Shown: positions 1 to 5,713, counted from the stretch's first letter. The stretch is 6,141 nt of DNA from Geodermatophilaceae bacterium (GCA_013813215.1 JACCSC010000154.1:1-6141), one strand, 5' to 3'. A program made the numbers and translations. Notes: a model not told the origin generated them from the letters alone.

Positions 1-464
1 GCATACCCCTGCTCTACATGGGCGATGAGATTGCTCTGCGCAACGACGCGACGTATCTGGACGACCCGGAACTGGCCGCGGACAACCGGTGGATGCACCG
101 GCCGCGGATGGACTGGACGGCGGCTGCGCGGCGGCACGATCCGAGCACGGTCGAGGGACGGGTGTTCGGCTGGCTGCAGCGGCTGGGCCGCACCCGGCGG
201 TCGTTGCCCGCCCTGCTCGGTGGCGCAGAGGCCTCGACCTGGGACGTGTGGGACACCCGCCTGCTGGGTTGGCACCGCAAGCATCCGCGCAGCGGCAACT
301 TCATCGGGCTGGCCAACGTCGCCGAGGAGCCCGTCGACGTACCGGTCACGCCCTTGACGGGCTTGGGATTCCTGGAACCGGTGCTGGCCAGCGCCCCGGT
401 CGACTGGCGCGGCGACCGGTGGGTCCTGCCGCCGCTGGGCTTCCTCTGGCTCGCCGAACGCTGA
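1..464 (+). CDS. Amylosucrase-type GH13 glucanotransferase, C-terminal part (5' truncated)
   Basis: This is the 3' end of a gene that begins before the window; frame 3 is open from the first bases to TGA at 462-464. Amylosucrases are GH13 enzymes that transfer glucose from sucrose to build alpha-glucan. The visible part begins with PLLYMGDEIALRND, the end of the catalytic barrel, followed by DNRWMHRPRMDW. This block closely matches my memory of the Neisseria amylosucrase segment. The Arg codon at 87-89 (in NRW) is likely the equivalent of the conserved Arg that forms a salt bridge at the donor subsite. Next comes a DPSTVEGR helix and then a C-terminal beta-sandwich ending PPLGFLWLAER. The catalytic Asp/Glu residues lie upstream and cannot be seen. 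Trehalose synthase or another GH13 member is less likely because the RW-HRPR block is amylosucrase-like. The gene probably belongs to a different unit from the redox genes, since about 375 bp of non-coding DNA separates them. Confidence 0.85.
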   Translation, partial: IPLLYMGDEIALRNDATYLDDPELAADNRWMHRPRMDWTAAARRHDPSTVEGRVFGWLQRLGRTRRSLPALLGGAEASTWDVWDTRLLGWHRKHPRSGNFIGLANVAEEPVDVPVTPLTGLGFLEPVLASAPVDWRGDRWVLPPLGFLWLAER

Positions 465-524
465 GCCCCTGCGGGTTGTCCAGGCGAGTCCCATGGCCGT
501 GTCTGAACACCGGCGGACCGGCGA

Positions 525-578
525 GAACGCATCAACGGATGCGTTCACTGTCTGCCAAGGCCGTGAGCGCATCCGTTG
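525..578 (+). terminator. Overlapping hairpins downstream of amylosucrase (terminator or alternative structure)
   Basis: Hairpin A is a perfect 9-bp stem, GAACGCATC (525-533) pairing with GATGCGTTC (538-546), with loop AACG. Hairpin B pairs 533-552 with 559-578. It begins with an uninterrupted 11-bp stem, CAACGGATGCG against CGCATCCGTTG, and continues through one GU pair, four Watson-Crick pairs, one mismatch and three more pairs, closing on a 6-nt loop. The two hairpins share bases 533-546 and cannot form together. The structure starts 60 nt after the amylosucrase stop, which fits a terminator. There is no U-tract, but many actinobacterial terminators lack one. A protein-binding dyad or a mobile-element relic is also possible. 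Confidence 0.5.
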
Positions 579-682
579 TGTGCAGATTGGCGGTGTGGCG
601 GCTCGCCGCGCCCGGACACGACGCCCAGCTGATTCGGTGGTCAAGGGGCGGATCATGGCGGTCGCCGTCATCGGCCGGCGAG

Positions 683-742
683 TGTGTCCTCTTCTATCGT
701 GATGTGTCCTCTCCCATCCTGGTGGGTCCTCTCCCATGGTCT
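683..742. repeat. Three tandem 20-bp direct repeats
   Basis: Three head-to-tail units of exactly 20 bp begin at 683, 703 and 723. All share TG-GTCCTCT at their start (TGTG, TGTG and TGGG variants). Units two and three also share CCCAT after it; unit one has TCTAT there. The 20-bp spacing puts each copy on nearly the same face of the helix, as expected for cooperative protein binding. Repeated sub-terminal motifs starting with TG are also typical of the ends of some insertion sequences such as the IS21 family, but no transposase is present in the window. Unit three is partly complementary to 752-762. Confidence 0.7.
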
Positions 743-764
743 GCCAACCGCGAGGACCCGCCAC

Positions 765-781
765 GATCAGGTGACCTGATC
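765..781. promoter_or_regulatory. Perfect 17-bp palindrome, candidate operator
   Basis: GATCAGGTGACCTGATC is a perfect inverted repeat with 8-bp arms around a single central G (773). It ends 59 bp before the ATG of the zinc-finger gene, where the operon promoter should lie. The symmetry suits a dimeric repressor or activator. It could instead belong to the adjacent repeat cluster or mobile-element relic. No regulator gene in the window is an obvious DNA-binding partner. Confidence 0.4.
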
Positions 782-840
782 ATCGGGCGAACCGCGACCG
801 GCGACCGACGTTCGGACCGTTTTGGTGGACTATGGGCGCC

Positions 841-1101
841 ATGACGACCTGCGAGCACCTCGACTCCGCGCCCACCGAGGTCAACGCCAACACCCCCGAC
901 GGCTGCGAGGAGTGCCTGGCCATCGGCAGTCGCTAAGTGCACCTGCGGTTGTGCCTGGCCCGCGGTCACGTGGGCTGCTGCGACTCCTCGCCGAACCGGC
1001 ACGCGACGGCCCACAACGCGGCCACCGCACACCCGGTCATCCGCAGCTTCCAGCCCGGCGAGCAGTGGCGTTGGTGCTACGTCGACCAGACCGTGGGCTG
1101 A
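841..1101 (+). pseudogene. UBP-type zinc-finger protein, broken by an in-frame stop
   Basis: Read through, this frame gives 86 codons from ATG to TGA (1099-1101). It matches the small bacterial ZnF-UBP family along its whole length: MTTCEHLD at the start, GCEECLAIG, VHLRLCL, GHVGCCDSS, HPVIRSF and a WRWCYVD end. Two lesions are visible. Codon 32 (934-936) is TAA where the family normally has Trp before VHLR. Codon 41 (961-963, CGC) is Arg where the family has the second Cys of a C-x2-C zinc pair (usually LCLxCGHVGCC). The remaining candidate ligands are intact: C4, C22, C25, C38, C46, C47 and the His residues. The gene lies 79 bp upstream of the response-regulator fusion, and in related actinobacteria such zinc-finger genes sit beside this kind of oxidoreductase (from memory). 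GTG at 937, directly after the stop, could restart translation, but it would yield only half the finger. No strong Shine-Dalgarno sequence precedes the ATG. Confidence 0.8.
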
Positions 1102-1115
1102 GCGGGGTTCGCCCT

Positions 1116-1184
1116 GTGAGCGAGCTTGTCGAGCGAACCGTGTTGCTATCACGGCGCGCCGAGCGCAGCGAGGTGTCGCCGTGA
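1116..1184 (+). CDS. Possible 22-residue upstream ORF overlapping the regulator start
   Basis: A GTG at 1116 opens a 22-codon frame (starts VSELVERTVLL, ends RRAERSEVSP) that stops at TGA 1182-1184. This stop overlaps the GTG start (1181-1183) of the response-regulator fusion in a GTGA arrangement typical of translational coupling. A G-rich run at 1101-1107 could act as a weak ribosome-binding site. The peptide has no recognisable function. The segment is built of repeated GAGCGA-type words, including a GAGCGAACCG direct repeat at 1131-1140 and 1183-1192, so it may be a low-complexity leader duplicated from the gene start rather than a true peptide gene. Confidence 0.25.
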   Translation: MSELVERTVLLSRRAERSEVSP

Positions 1185-2860
1185 GCGAACCGCGGCCCGA
1201 CCGCGCTCGCCCGGTCCTGCTCACGGTGGACGACGACCCCGCCGTCTCGCGGGCGGTGGCCCGCGACCTGCGCCGACGCTACGGCGAGGAGTACCGCATC
1301 GTGCGGGCCTCCTCGGGCGCCGAGGCACTGGAAGCGTTGCGTGAGATCCGGCTGCGCGGCGACCGGGTGGCCGCCATCCTGGCCGACTACCGGATGCCGC
1401 AGATGAACGGCATCGAGTTGTTGGAAGCGGCGATGGACCTCTTCCCGCGCGCCGCCCGGGCGCTGCTCACGGCGTACGCCGACACCGACGCCGCCATCTC
1501 GGCCATCAACGTCGTGGACGTCGACTACTACCTGCTCAAGCCCTGGGACCCGCCCGAGGAGAAGCTGTACCCGGTCGTCGACGCCCTGATCCTCGGCTGG
1601 CAGGCCAGCGGCGAGCGGGCCGTCCCCGAGGTGAAGGTCGTCGGCCACCCGTACTCCCTGGCCTCGCACGAGGTGCGCGACTTCCTGGCCCGCAACGCCG
1701 TCCCGTACCGCTGGTACAACGAGTCCGACGCCGAGGCCGTGCGGCTGATCGAGTCCGCGGGCCTGACCGGCGTACCCGACGTGATCCCGCTGGTCGTGAC
1801 GGTCGACGGCGAGGCACTGCCGGCGCCGTCCATCGCCGAGCTGGCGGGCAAGGTCGGGTTGGCCACCACGCCCAGCGAGGACTTCTACGACGTGGTGATC
1901 GTCGGCGGCGGTCCGGCCGGGCTCGGAGCCGCGGTGTACGCCGCGTCGGAGGGCCTGCGGACAGTCCTGGTCGAACGGCAGGCCACCGGCGGACAGGCCG
2001 GCCAGTCCAGCCGGATCGAGAACTACCTCGGCTTCCCCGACGGCGTGAGCGGCTCTCAGCTCACCGACCGGGCCCGCCGGCAGGCAGCCCGCTTCGGCGC
2101 CGAGGTGTTGACCGCGCGCGCGATCACCGGCCTGCGGCCGCGGGGGACAGCCGGGTCGTCACCTTCGACGACGGCAGTGCCATCGCCGCGCACACGGTCC
2201 TGCTGGCCACCGGCGTCGCCTACCGCAGGCTGCCGGCGCAGGACGCCGACGGCTTCCTGGGCCGGGGGCTGTACTACGGGTCGGCGGCCACCGAGGCGCC
2301 GGCCGGCGAGGACGTGTACGTCGTCGGCGGCGCGAACTCCGCCGGGCAGGCGGCGATGTTCTTCTCCCGCTACGCCCGCAGCGTCACCCTGCTCGTCCGC
2401 GGCGACGCGCTGGAGCGATCCATGTCGCACTACCTCATCCAGCAGATCGCCGGGGTGGACCGGATCGGCGTCCGTACCTGCTGCGAGGTCGTGGCCTGCC
2501 ACGGCGACGAGCGGCTCGAACGGATCACCGTGCGCGACCTGCCGCTCCGGGGCCACCGAGGACCTCACCACCGGGCACGTGTTCGTGTTCATCGGCGCCA
2601 GCCCGATGACCGAGTGGCTGGACGGTGTCGTCATCCTGGACCGGCAGGGGTTCGTCATGACCGGCCCCGCCCTGCTCACCGACGGCCGCCGGCCGGTCGG
2701 CTGGCCGTTGGACCGGGATCCGCTGTACCTGGAGGCCAGCCTGCCCGGGGTCTTCGTTGCCGGCGACGTCCGGTCGCAGTCGGTCAAGCGGATCGCCTCC
2801 GCGGTCGGGGAGGGTGCGATGGCGGTGACCCTGGTGCACGGGTACCTCGAACACCGATGA
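1181..2860 (+). CDS. Response-regulator / glutaredoxin-like / thioredoxin-reductase-like flavoprotein fusion with two compensating frameshifts
   Basis: The start is GTG 1181, with GAGG (1170-1173) 7 nt upstream; the frame is 559 aa with a TGA stop at 2858-2860. Residues 10-140 are a CheY-like receiver: acidic D17-D19, phosphoacceptor D69 in LADYRMP, T97 in LLTAYAD and K120 in LLKPW. Residues 150-225 resemble a glutaredoxin/thioredoxin fold, but the usual CPxC site reads HPYSLAS. Residues 237-559 form a thioredoxin-reductase-like flavoprotein: FAD motif VGGGPAG (241-247), then ATGGQAGQSSRIENYLGF, and a C-terminal FAD motif GVFVAGD near 523-529. Between about 2147 and 2545 the family sequence (DSRVVTFDDG, VLLATGV, NADPH motif VVGGANSAGQ at about 2320-2349) lies in the neighbouring frame. 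The main frame reads as Ser/Arg/Pro-rich nonsense there. One missing G near 2142-2146 and one extra base near 2542-2550 explain this. With both corrected the length is still 559 aa and every domain is restored. The CxxC of true thioredoxin reductases is absent in either reading, so the acceptor is unknown. The cytosolic product probably receives phosphate from the kinase encoded just downstream. Confidence 0.85.
   Translation: MSEPRPDRARPVLLTVDDDPAVSRAVARDLRRRYGEEYRIVRASSGAEALEALREIRLRGDRVAAILADYRMPQMNGIELLEAAMDLFPRAARALLTAYADTDAAISAINVVDVDYYLLKPWDPPEEKLYPVVDALILGWQASGERAVPEVKVVGHPYSLASHEVRDFLARNAVPYRWYNESDAEAVRLIESAGLTGVPDVIPLVVTVDGEALPAPSIAELAGKVGLATTPSEDFYDVVIVGGGPAGLGAAVYAASEGLRTVLVERQATGGQAGQSSRIENYLGFPDGVSGSQLTDRARRQAARFGAEVLTARAITGLRPRGTAGSSPSTTAVPSPRTRSCWPPASPTAGCRRRTPTASWAGGCTTGRRPPRRRPARTCTSSAARTPPGRRRCSSPATPAASPCSSAATRWSDPCRTTSSSRSPGWTGSASVPAARSWPATATSGSNGSPCATCRSGATEDLTTGHVFVFIGASPMTEWLDGVVILDRQGFVMTGPALLTDGRRPVGWPLDRDPLYLEASLPGVFVAGDVRSQSVKRIASAVGEGAMAVTLVHGYLEHR
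2142..2146 (+). other. Frameshift site 1: G5 run, one base missing
   Basis: The main frame reads CTG CGG CCG CGG GGG ACA through a run of five G. Adding a sixth G gives CTG CGG CCG CGG GGG GAC AGC CGG (LRPRGDSR), which joins the FAD half directly to VVTFDDG and the rest of the family sequence. A one-base loss in the homopolymer, biological or technical, is the simplest explanation. A minus-one ribosomal slip at the G run would give the same result, but the site does not match a canonical slippery heptamer. Confidence 0.75.
2541..2550 (+). other. Frameshift site 2: one extra base restoring the frame
   Basis: Upstream the family-like frame reads RLERITVRDL. Downstream the family-like sequence SGATEDLTTGHVFVFIGA is in the original frame. 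Removing one C at 2542-2543 gives CTG CGC TCC GGG GCC ACC (LRSGAT) and rejoins the two halves. The exact base is uncertain within 2541-2550. Together with site 1 the net shift is zero, which is why the frame stays open to the normal stop. Confidence 0.7.
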
Positions 2861-2870
2861 CGGAGAAGCG

Positions 2871-4295
2871 ATGACGCCCGAGGAGTTACGCGGCCTGTTC
2901 CTCTTCGAGAAGTTGGAGGAGGACAAGCTGCGCTGGTTGGCCGAGCACGGCGACACCGTGCAGGTACGCCACGGCGAGCCGGTTCACGTCGAGGGCCAGC
3001 CCGCGACGACGTTCTTCGTGCTGCTGGCGGGCACCTTGCGCATGTCCCGGCGCGTGCAGGGCGACGACGTCGAGGTCAACCGCACCGACCACCGCGGGGT
3101 GTACACCGGGGCTACCCAGGCCTACCTCGGCGACCGGGCCAACCCGAACTACGTCAACTCGGTGCACGCGGTGAGCGACTGCAGCTTCTACACGCTGCCG
3201 GCCGCCGACTTCGCCACCGTCGTACGGCGCTGGTTCCCGATGGCCATGCACCTGCTGGAGGGATTGTTCTTGGGCATGCGATCCAGTCAGGCGATCATCG
3301 GCCAGCGTGAGCAGCTGCTCGCCCTGGGCGCGCTCTCGGCCGGGCTCACCCACGAGCTGAACAACCCGGCGGCCGCCGCGGCCCGGGCCACGGCCAGCCT
3401 GCGCGAGCGGGTCACCGGGATGCGGCACAAGCTCGCTCTGTTGGCCGAGGGACGGCTCGACGTCGAGAGCCCGCGCCACCTCACGACGTGGCAGGAAGAC
3501 GCGGTCAGCGCGATCGCGCGGGCCCCGCAGCTGACGCCGATGCAGGTCGCCGACGCCGAGGACGAGCTGAGCGACTGGCTCGACGAGCACGGCGTACACG
3601 GGGGTTTCGACCTCGCGCCGGTCTTCGTCTCGGCCGGACTGGACGTCGAATGGCTGGCCAAGGTGGCCGAGGACGTGCCGGCCGAGCATCTCGACGGCGG
3701 GCTGCGCTGGCTGGCGTACACGCTGGAGACCGAGCTGCTGATGAACGACATCGCCGACGCCACCGGGCGGATCTCGGCGCTGGTCGGTGCGGCCAAGCAG
3801 TACTCGCAGATGGACCGGGCGCCGCACCAGATGGTCGACGTGCACGACCTGCTCGACTCGACGCTGACCATCCTGTCCCGCAAGACCACCGGCCTGAACG
3901 TCGTACGGGACTATGACCGTGACCTGCCGCCGATCCCGGCCTACGCCGCCGAACTCAACCAGGTGTGGACCAACCTCATCGACAACGCGGTGCAGGCGAT
4001 GGCCGGCGAGGGCACGTTGACCCTGCGCACGCGGCGCGAGGACGAGCGGGTCCTCGTCGAGGTTGGCGACACCGGCCCCGGCGTACCGGAGGAACTGCGG
4101 CGGCGGATCTTCGAACCGTTCTTCACCACCAAGGCGGTGGGCCAGGGCACCGGGCTCGGTCTGGACATCTCGTTCCGAATCGTGGTCAACCGGCACGGCG
4201 GTGATCTGCGGCTAGTCTCCGCCGCGGGCGACACCCGCTTCCAGGTCCGGCTGCCGCTGACCGAGCCGCCCTCCGAGGTCGGCGCGACAGCCTAG
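2871..4295 (+). CDS. Soluble histidine kinase with N-terminal cyclic-nucleotide-binding-like domain
   Basis: A 474-aa sensor kinase with no membrane segment or signal peptide. It starts at ATG 2871, 10 nt after the upstream stop, with Shine-Dalgarno GGAG (2862-2865) 5 nt away, so co-transcription is very likely. Residues 1-130 resemble a cNMP-binding/CRP-type beta-roll (HGEPVHVEGQPATTFFVLLAGTLRMSR), but the canonical phosphate-binding FGE...R-A-T/S cassette is not visible. The H-box GLTHELNNP has phosphoacceptor H161. The ATPase domain shows the N box (NQVWTNLIDNAVQAM, 363-377), G1 (DTGPG, 400-404), F box (FEPFFTTK, 414-421) and G2 (GQGTGLGL, 424-431). H161 and the N box are about 200 residues apart, roughly twice the usual distance. 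The extra 190-290 segment precedes the probable second dimerisation helix (RISALVGAAKQYSQMD). The most likely partner is the receiver domain of the preceding gene. All catalytic boxes are intact, unlike the damaged genes upstream. The ligand is unknown. Confidence 0.9.
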   Translation: MTPEELRGLFLFEKLEEDKLRWLAEHGDTVQVRHGEPVHVEGQPATTFFVLLAGTLRMSRRVQGDDVEVNRTDHRGVYTGATQAYLGDRANPNYVNSVHAVSDCSFYTLPAADFATVVRRWFPMAMHLLEGLFLGMRSSQAIIGQREQLLALGALSAGLTHELNNPAAAAARATASLRERVTGMRHKLALLAEGRLDVESPRHLTTWQEDAVSAIARAPQLTPMQVADAEDELSDWLDEHGVHGGFDLAPVFVSAGLDVEWLAKVAEDVPAEHLDGGLRWLAYTLETELLMNDIADATGRISALVGAAKQYSQMDRAPHQMVDVHDLLDSTLTILSRKTTGLNVVRDYDRDLPPIPAYAAELNQVWTNLIDNAVQAMAGEGTLTLRTRREDERVLVEVGDTGPGVPEELRRRIFEPFFTTKAVGQGTGLGLDISFRIVVNRHGGDLRLVSAAGDTRFQVRLPLTEPPSEVGATA

Positions 4296-4324
4296 GCGCC
4301 ACTTAGGCGGAGCTGGCGGGACGG

Positions 4325-5713
4325 TTAGCTCGCCGCCGACGTCTCGGACCAGGCGCCGTAGCCGCCGATCAGATCGGTGACGTCGGCGTACCCGCGGGCG
4401 CGGAGCAGGCTGGCGGCCGCCGAGCTGCGGTAGCCCCCGGCGCAGTGCACGAGGACCGGCCGGTCGGCGTCGATCCGGTCCAGCAGGGTGAGCAGGCGGG
4501 GCAGCGGCAGGTTCACCGCGCCGGGCAGGGCACCGTCAGCGTGCTCGCCGGCCCCCCGGACGTCGATCACCTGCAGATCCGGCTGCTCCGCGATCGCGGC
4601 GGCCGCCCGGTCGGCTGTCACCCGGGACGAGGGCTGCATCAGCTGCGGGCTGTCGGCCAGAGCGGACAGGTCGGTCACCGCGCCGGCCACCGAGTCCAGG
4701 CCGACCCGGGCCAGCCGCAGTCGGGCCTCGCGGGCCTGCTCGGGTGAGCCGGCCAGGATGATGGCCTGCCCGGGTTCGGTGATCGCGGCGGCGTACTCGG
4801 CGAAGCGTCCGGACAGCCCCACGTTGACCGCCCCACGCAGGTGCCCGGCGGCGAAGTCCTGCTCGTCGCGGACGTCGAGCAGCAGCCAGCCGTTGGCCGT
4901 CCGCGCCACCGCCTCGGCCGACGTAAACGTCGGCGGCTCGACCGACGTGTCCAGCGGCTCGTGCCCGGCCCGGTTGAGGGCGACTTCCGCGGCGAAGTAG
5001 GAAGGCGGTTCGCCCAAACCTTCGGTGACGACCTGCACGAAGCGCTCGATGTCCATCGGGGCCAGCGCGTAGTTCGACCGGCGCTGCTCGCCCATCGTGC
5101 TCACCGTGTCGGTGGACAGCGCCTTGCCGCACGCGCTGCCCGCCCCGTGCCCGGGATAGACCAGGACCTCGTCGGGTAGCGGCAGCAGCCGGGTGTGCAG
5201 CGAGCGGTACAGCTCGCGGGCCATGTCCTCCGGTGTCCGCCCGGACGCACCGAGCAGATCCGGGCGGCCCACGTCGCCGAGGAACAGCGTGTCCCCGGTC
5301 AGGATCGCGCTCGGCGCGACGTCGGCGGCGTTCTCGAAGACCGCGTAGGTCACCGACTCAGGGGTGTGTCCCGGGGTGGCGATGACCTGGATCGCCGTAC
5401 CGCTGGCCGGTTCGCCGAGGCGCAGCCACTCGCCGTCGGCCAGCCGGCGGACCGGGAAGTCGACCGGGGCGTCGGCCCCGATCGCGACGGTGGCCCCGGT
5501 GCGGGCGGCCAGTTCGCTGAACCCGGGGACGAAGTCCGCGTGCACGTGGGTCAGCAGGACTAGCTCGATGGTCAGTTCGTGCGCGGCGGCGAACTGCAGG
5601 TACTCCTCGACGTCGCGGCGCGGGTCGACGACGACCGCGCGCCGGCTGCCGGAGTCGGCGACAAGGTAGGACGCCTGGGACAGGCAGGCCAGGTAGAACT
5701 GCTCGAGAAGCAC
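4325..5713 (-). CDS. Persulfide dioxygenase-like metallo-beta-lactamase fused to two rhodanese domains
   Basis: A 462-aa cytosolic enzyme read from GTG (complement of 5711-5713), preceded on the minus strand by a GGGGAGG Shine-Dalgarno sequence 4 nt away. I prefer this start to the ATG at 5758 because the family begins at (M)LLEQFYLACLSQASYL. Residues 1-240 are an ETHE1/CstB-type metallo-beta-lactamase fold with iron ligands likely H56, H116 and D141: THVHADF (55-61), TPGHTPES (113-120), LTGDTLFLGDVGRPDL (138-153), then PGHGAGSACGK (187-197). The last His of HxHxDH is F61, consistent with a mononuclear iron site. Residues 265-355 are a rhodanese domain with A321 in place of the catalytic Cys. 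Residues 366-458 are a second rhodanese with an active loop, C424 in HCAGGYRS. In this family low-molecular-weight persulfides are oxidised to sulfite, and the rhodanese domain can move sulfane sulfur. In an actinobacterium the carrier is plausibly mycothiol (inference). The gene converges on the kinase gene and diverges from the gene at 5757. Confidence 0.9.
   Translation of the reverse strand: MLLEQFYLACLSQASYLVADSGSRRAVVVDPRRDVEEYLQFAAAHELTIELVLLTHVHADFVPGFSELAARTGATVAIGADAPVDFPVRRLADGEWLRLGEPASGTAIQVIATPGHTPESVTYAVFENAADVAPSAILTGDTLFLGDVGRPDLLGASGRTPEDMARELYRSLHTRLLPLPDEVLVYPGHGAGSACGKALSTDTVSTMGEQRRSNYALAPMDIERFVQVVTEGLGEPPSYFAAEVALNRAGHEPLDTSVEPPTFTSAEAVARTANGWLLLDVRDEQDFAAGHLRGAVNVGLSGRFAEYAAAITEPGQAIILAGSPEQAREARLRLARVGLDSVAGAVTDLSALADSPQLMQPSSRVTADRAAAAIAEQPDLQVIDVRGAGEHADGALPGAVNLPLPRLLTLLDRIDADRPVLVHCAGGYRSSAAASLLRARGYADVTDLIGGYGAWSETSAAS

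Larger units (their letters stand above)
465..840. other. Non-coding, structure-rich intergenic region
   Basis: I see no believable gene in these 376 bases. The longest plus-strand open stretch (493-702) has no recognisable motif and no Shine-Dalgarno sequence. The region contains overlapping hairpins (525-578), a 20-bp-period triple repeat (683-742), an imperfect inverted pair GGTGGGTCCTC (721-731) with GAGGACCCGCC (752-762), and a perfect palindrome (765-781). It must hold the 3' end signal of the amylosucrase transcript and the promoter of the zinc-finger/regulator operon. The mixture suggests that a mobile-element end has been left or inserted here. Confidence 0.6.

Noticed and set aside
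493..702. A 69-residue open frame on the plus strand in the intergenic region
   Set aside because: It is Arg/Val-rich with no motif or ribosome-binding site, and it runs across the hairpins and into the repeat array. It looks like a chance frame in GC-rich DNA.
828..840. GACTAT (828-833) as a -10 box giving a leaderless transcript from ATG 841
   Set aside because: The spacing to the ATG is attractive, but there is no believable -35 hexamer. One hexamer alone is too common to count as evidence.
934..936. Stop-codon recoding (selenocysteine or readthrough) in the zinc-finger gene
   Set aside because: The codon is TAA, not TGA or TAG, it replaces Trp rather than Cys, and a zinc ligand nearby is also lost. 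Gene decay is simpler.
2314..2874. A separate 186-residue gene inside the flavoprotein region
   Set aside because: Its first 80 or so residues are the displaced middle of the flavoprotein. After about 2550 it turns into Arg/Pro-rich sequence in the wrong frame, so it is a frameshift product.
2886..4196. A 436-residue minus-strand open frame opposite the kinase
   Set aside because: The composition is low-complexity and rich in Arg, Val, Gly and Gln, with no motif. The plus strand has a complete set of kinase boxes.
4290..4308. Short hairpin GCCTA / TAGGC (5 bp, 9-nt loop) between the convergent kinase and persulfide-enzyme genes, as a terminator
   Set aside because: The stem is too short, overlaps the kinase stop codon and has no U-tract. 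The position is sensible, but the structure is not convincing.
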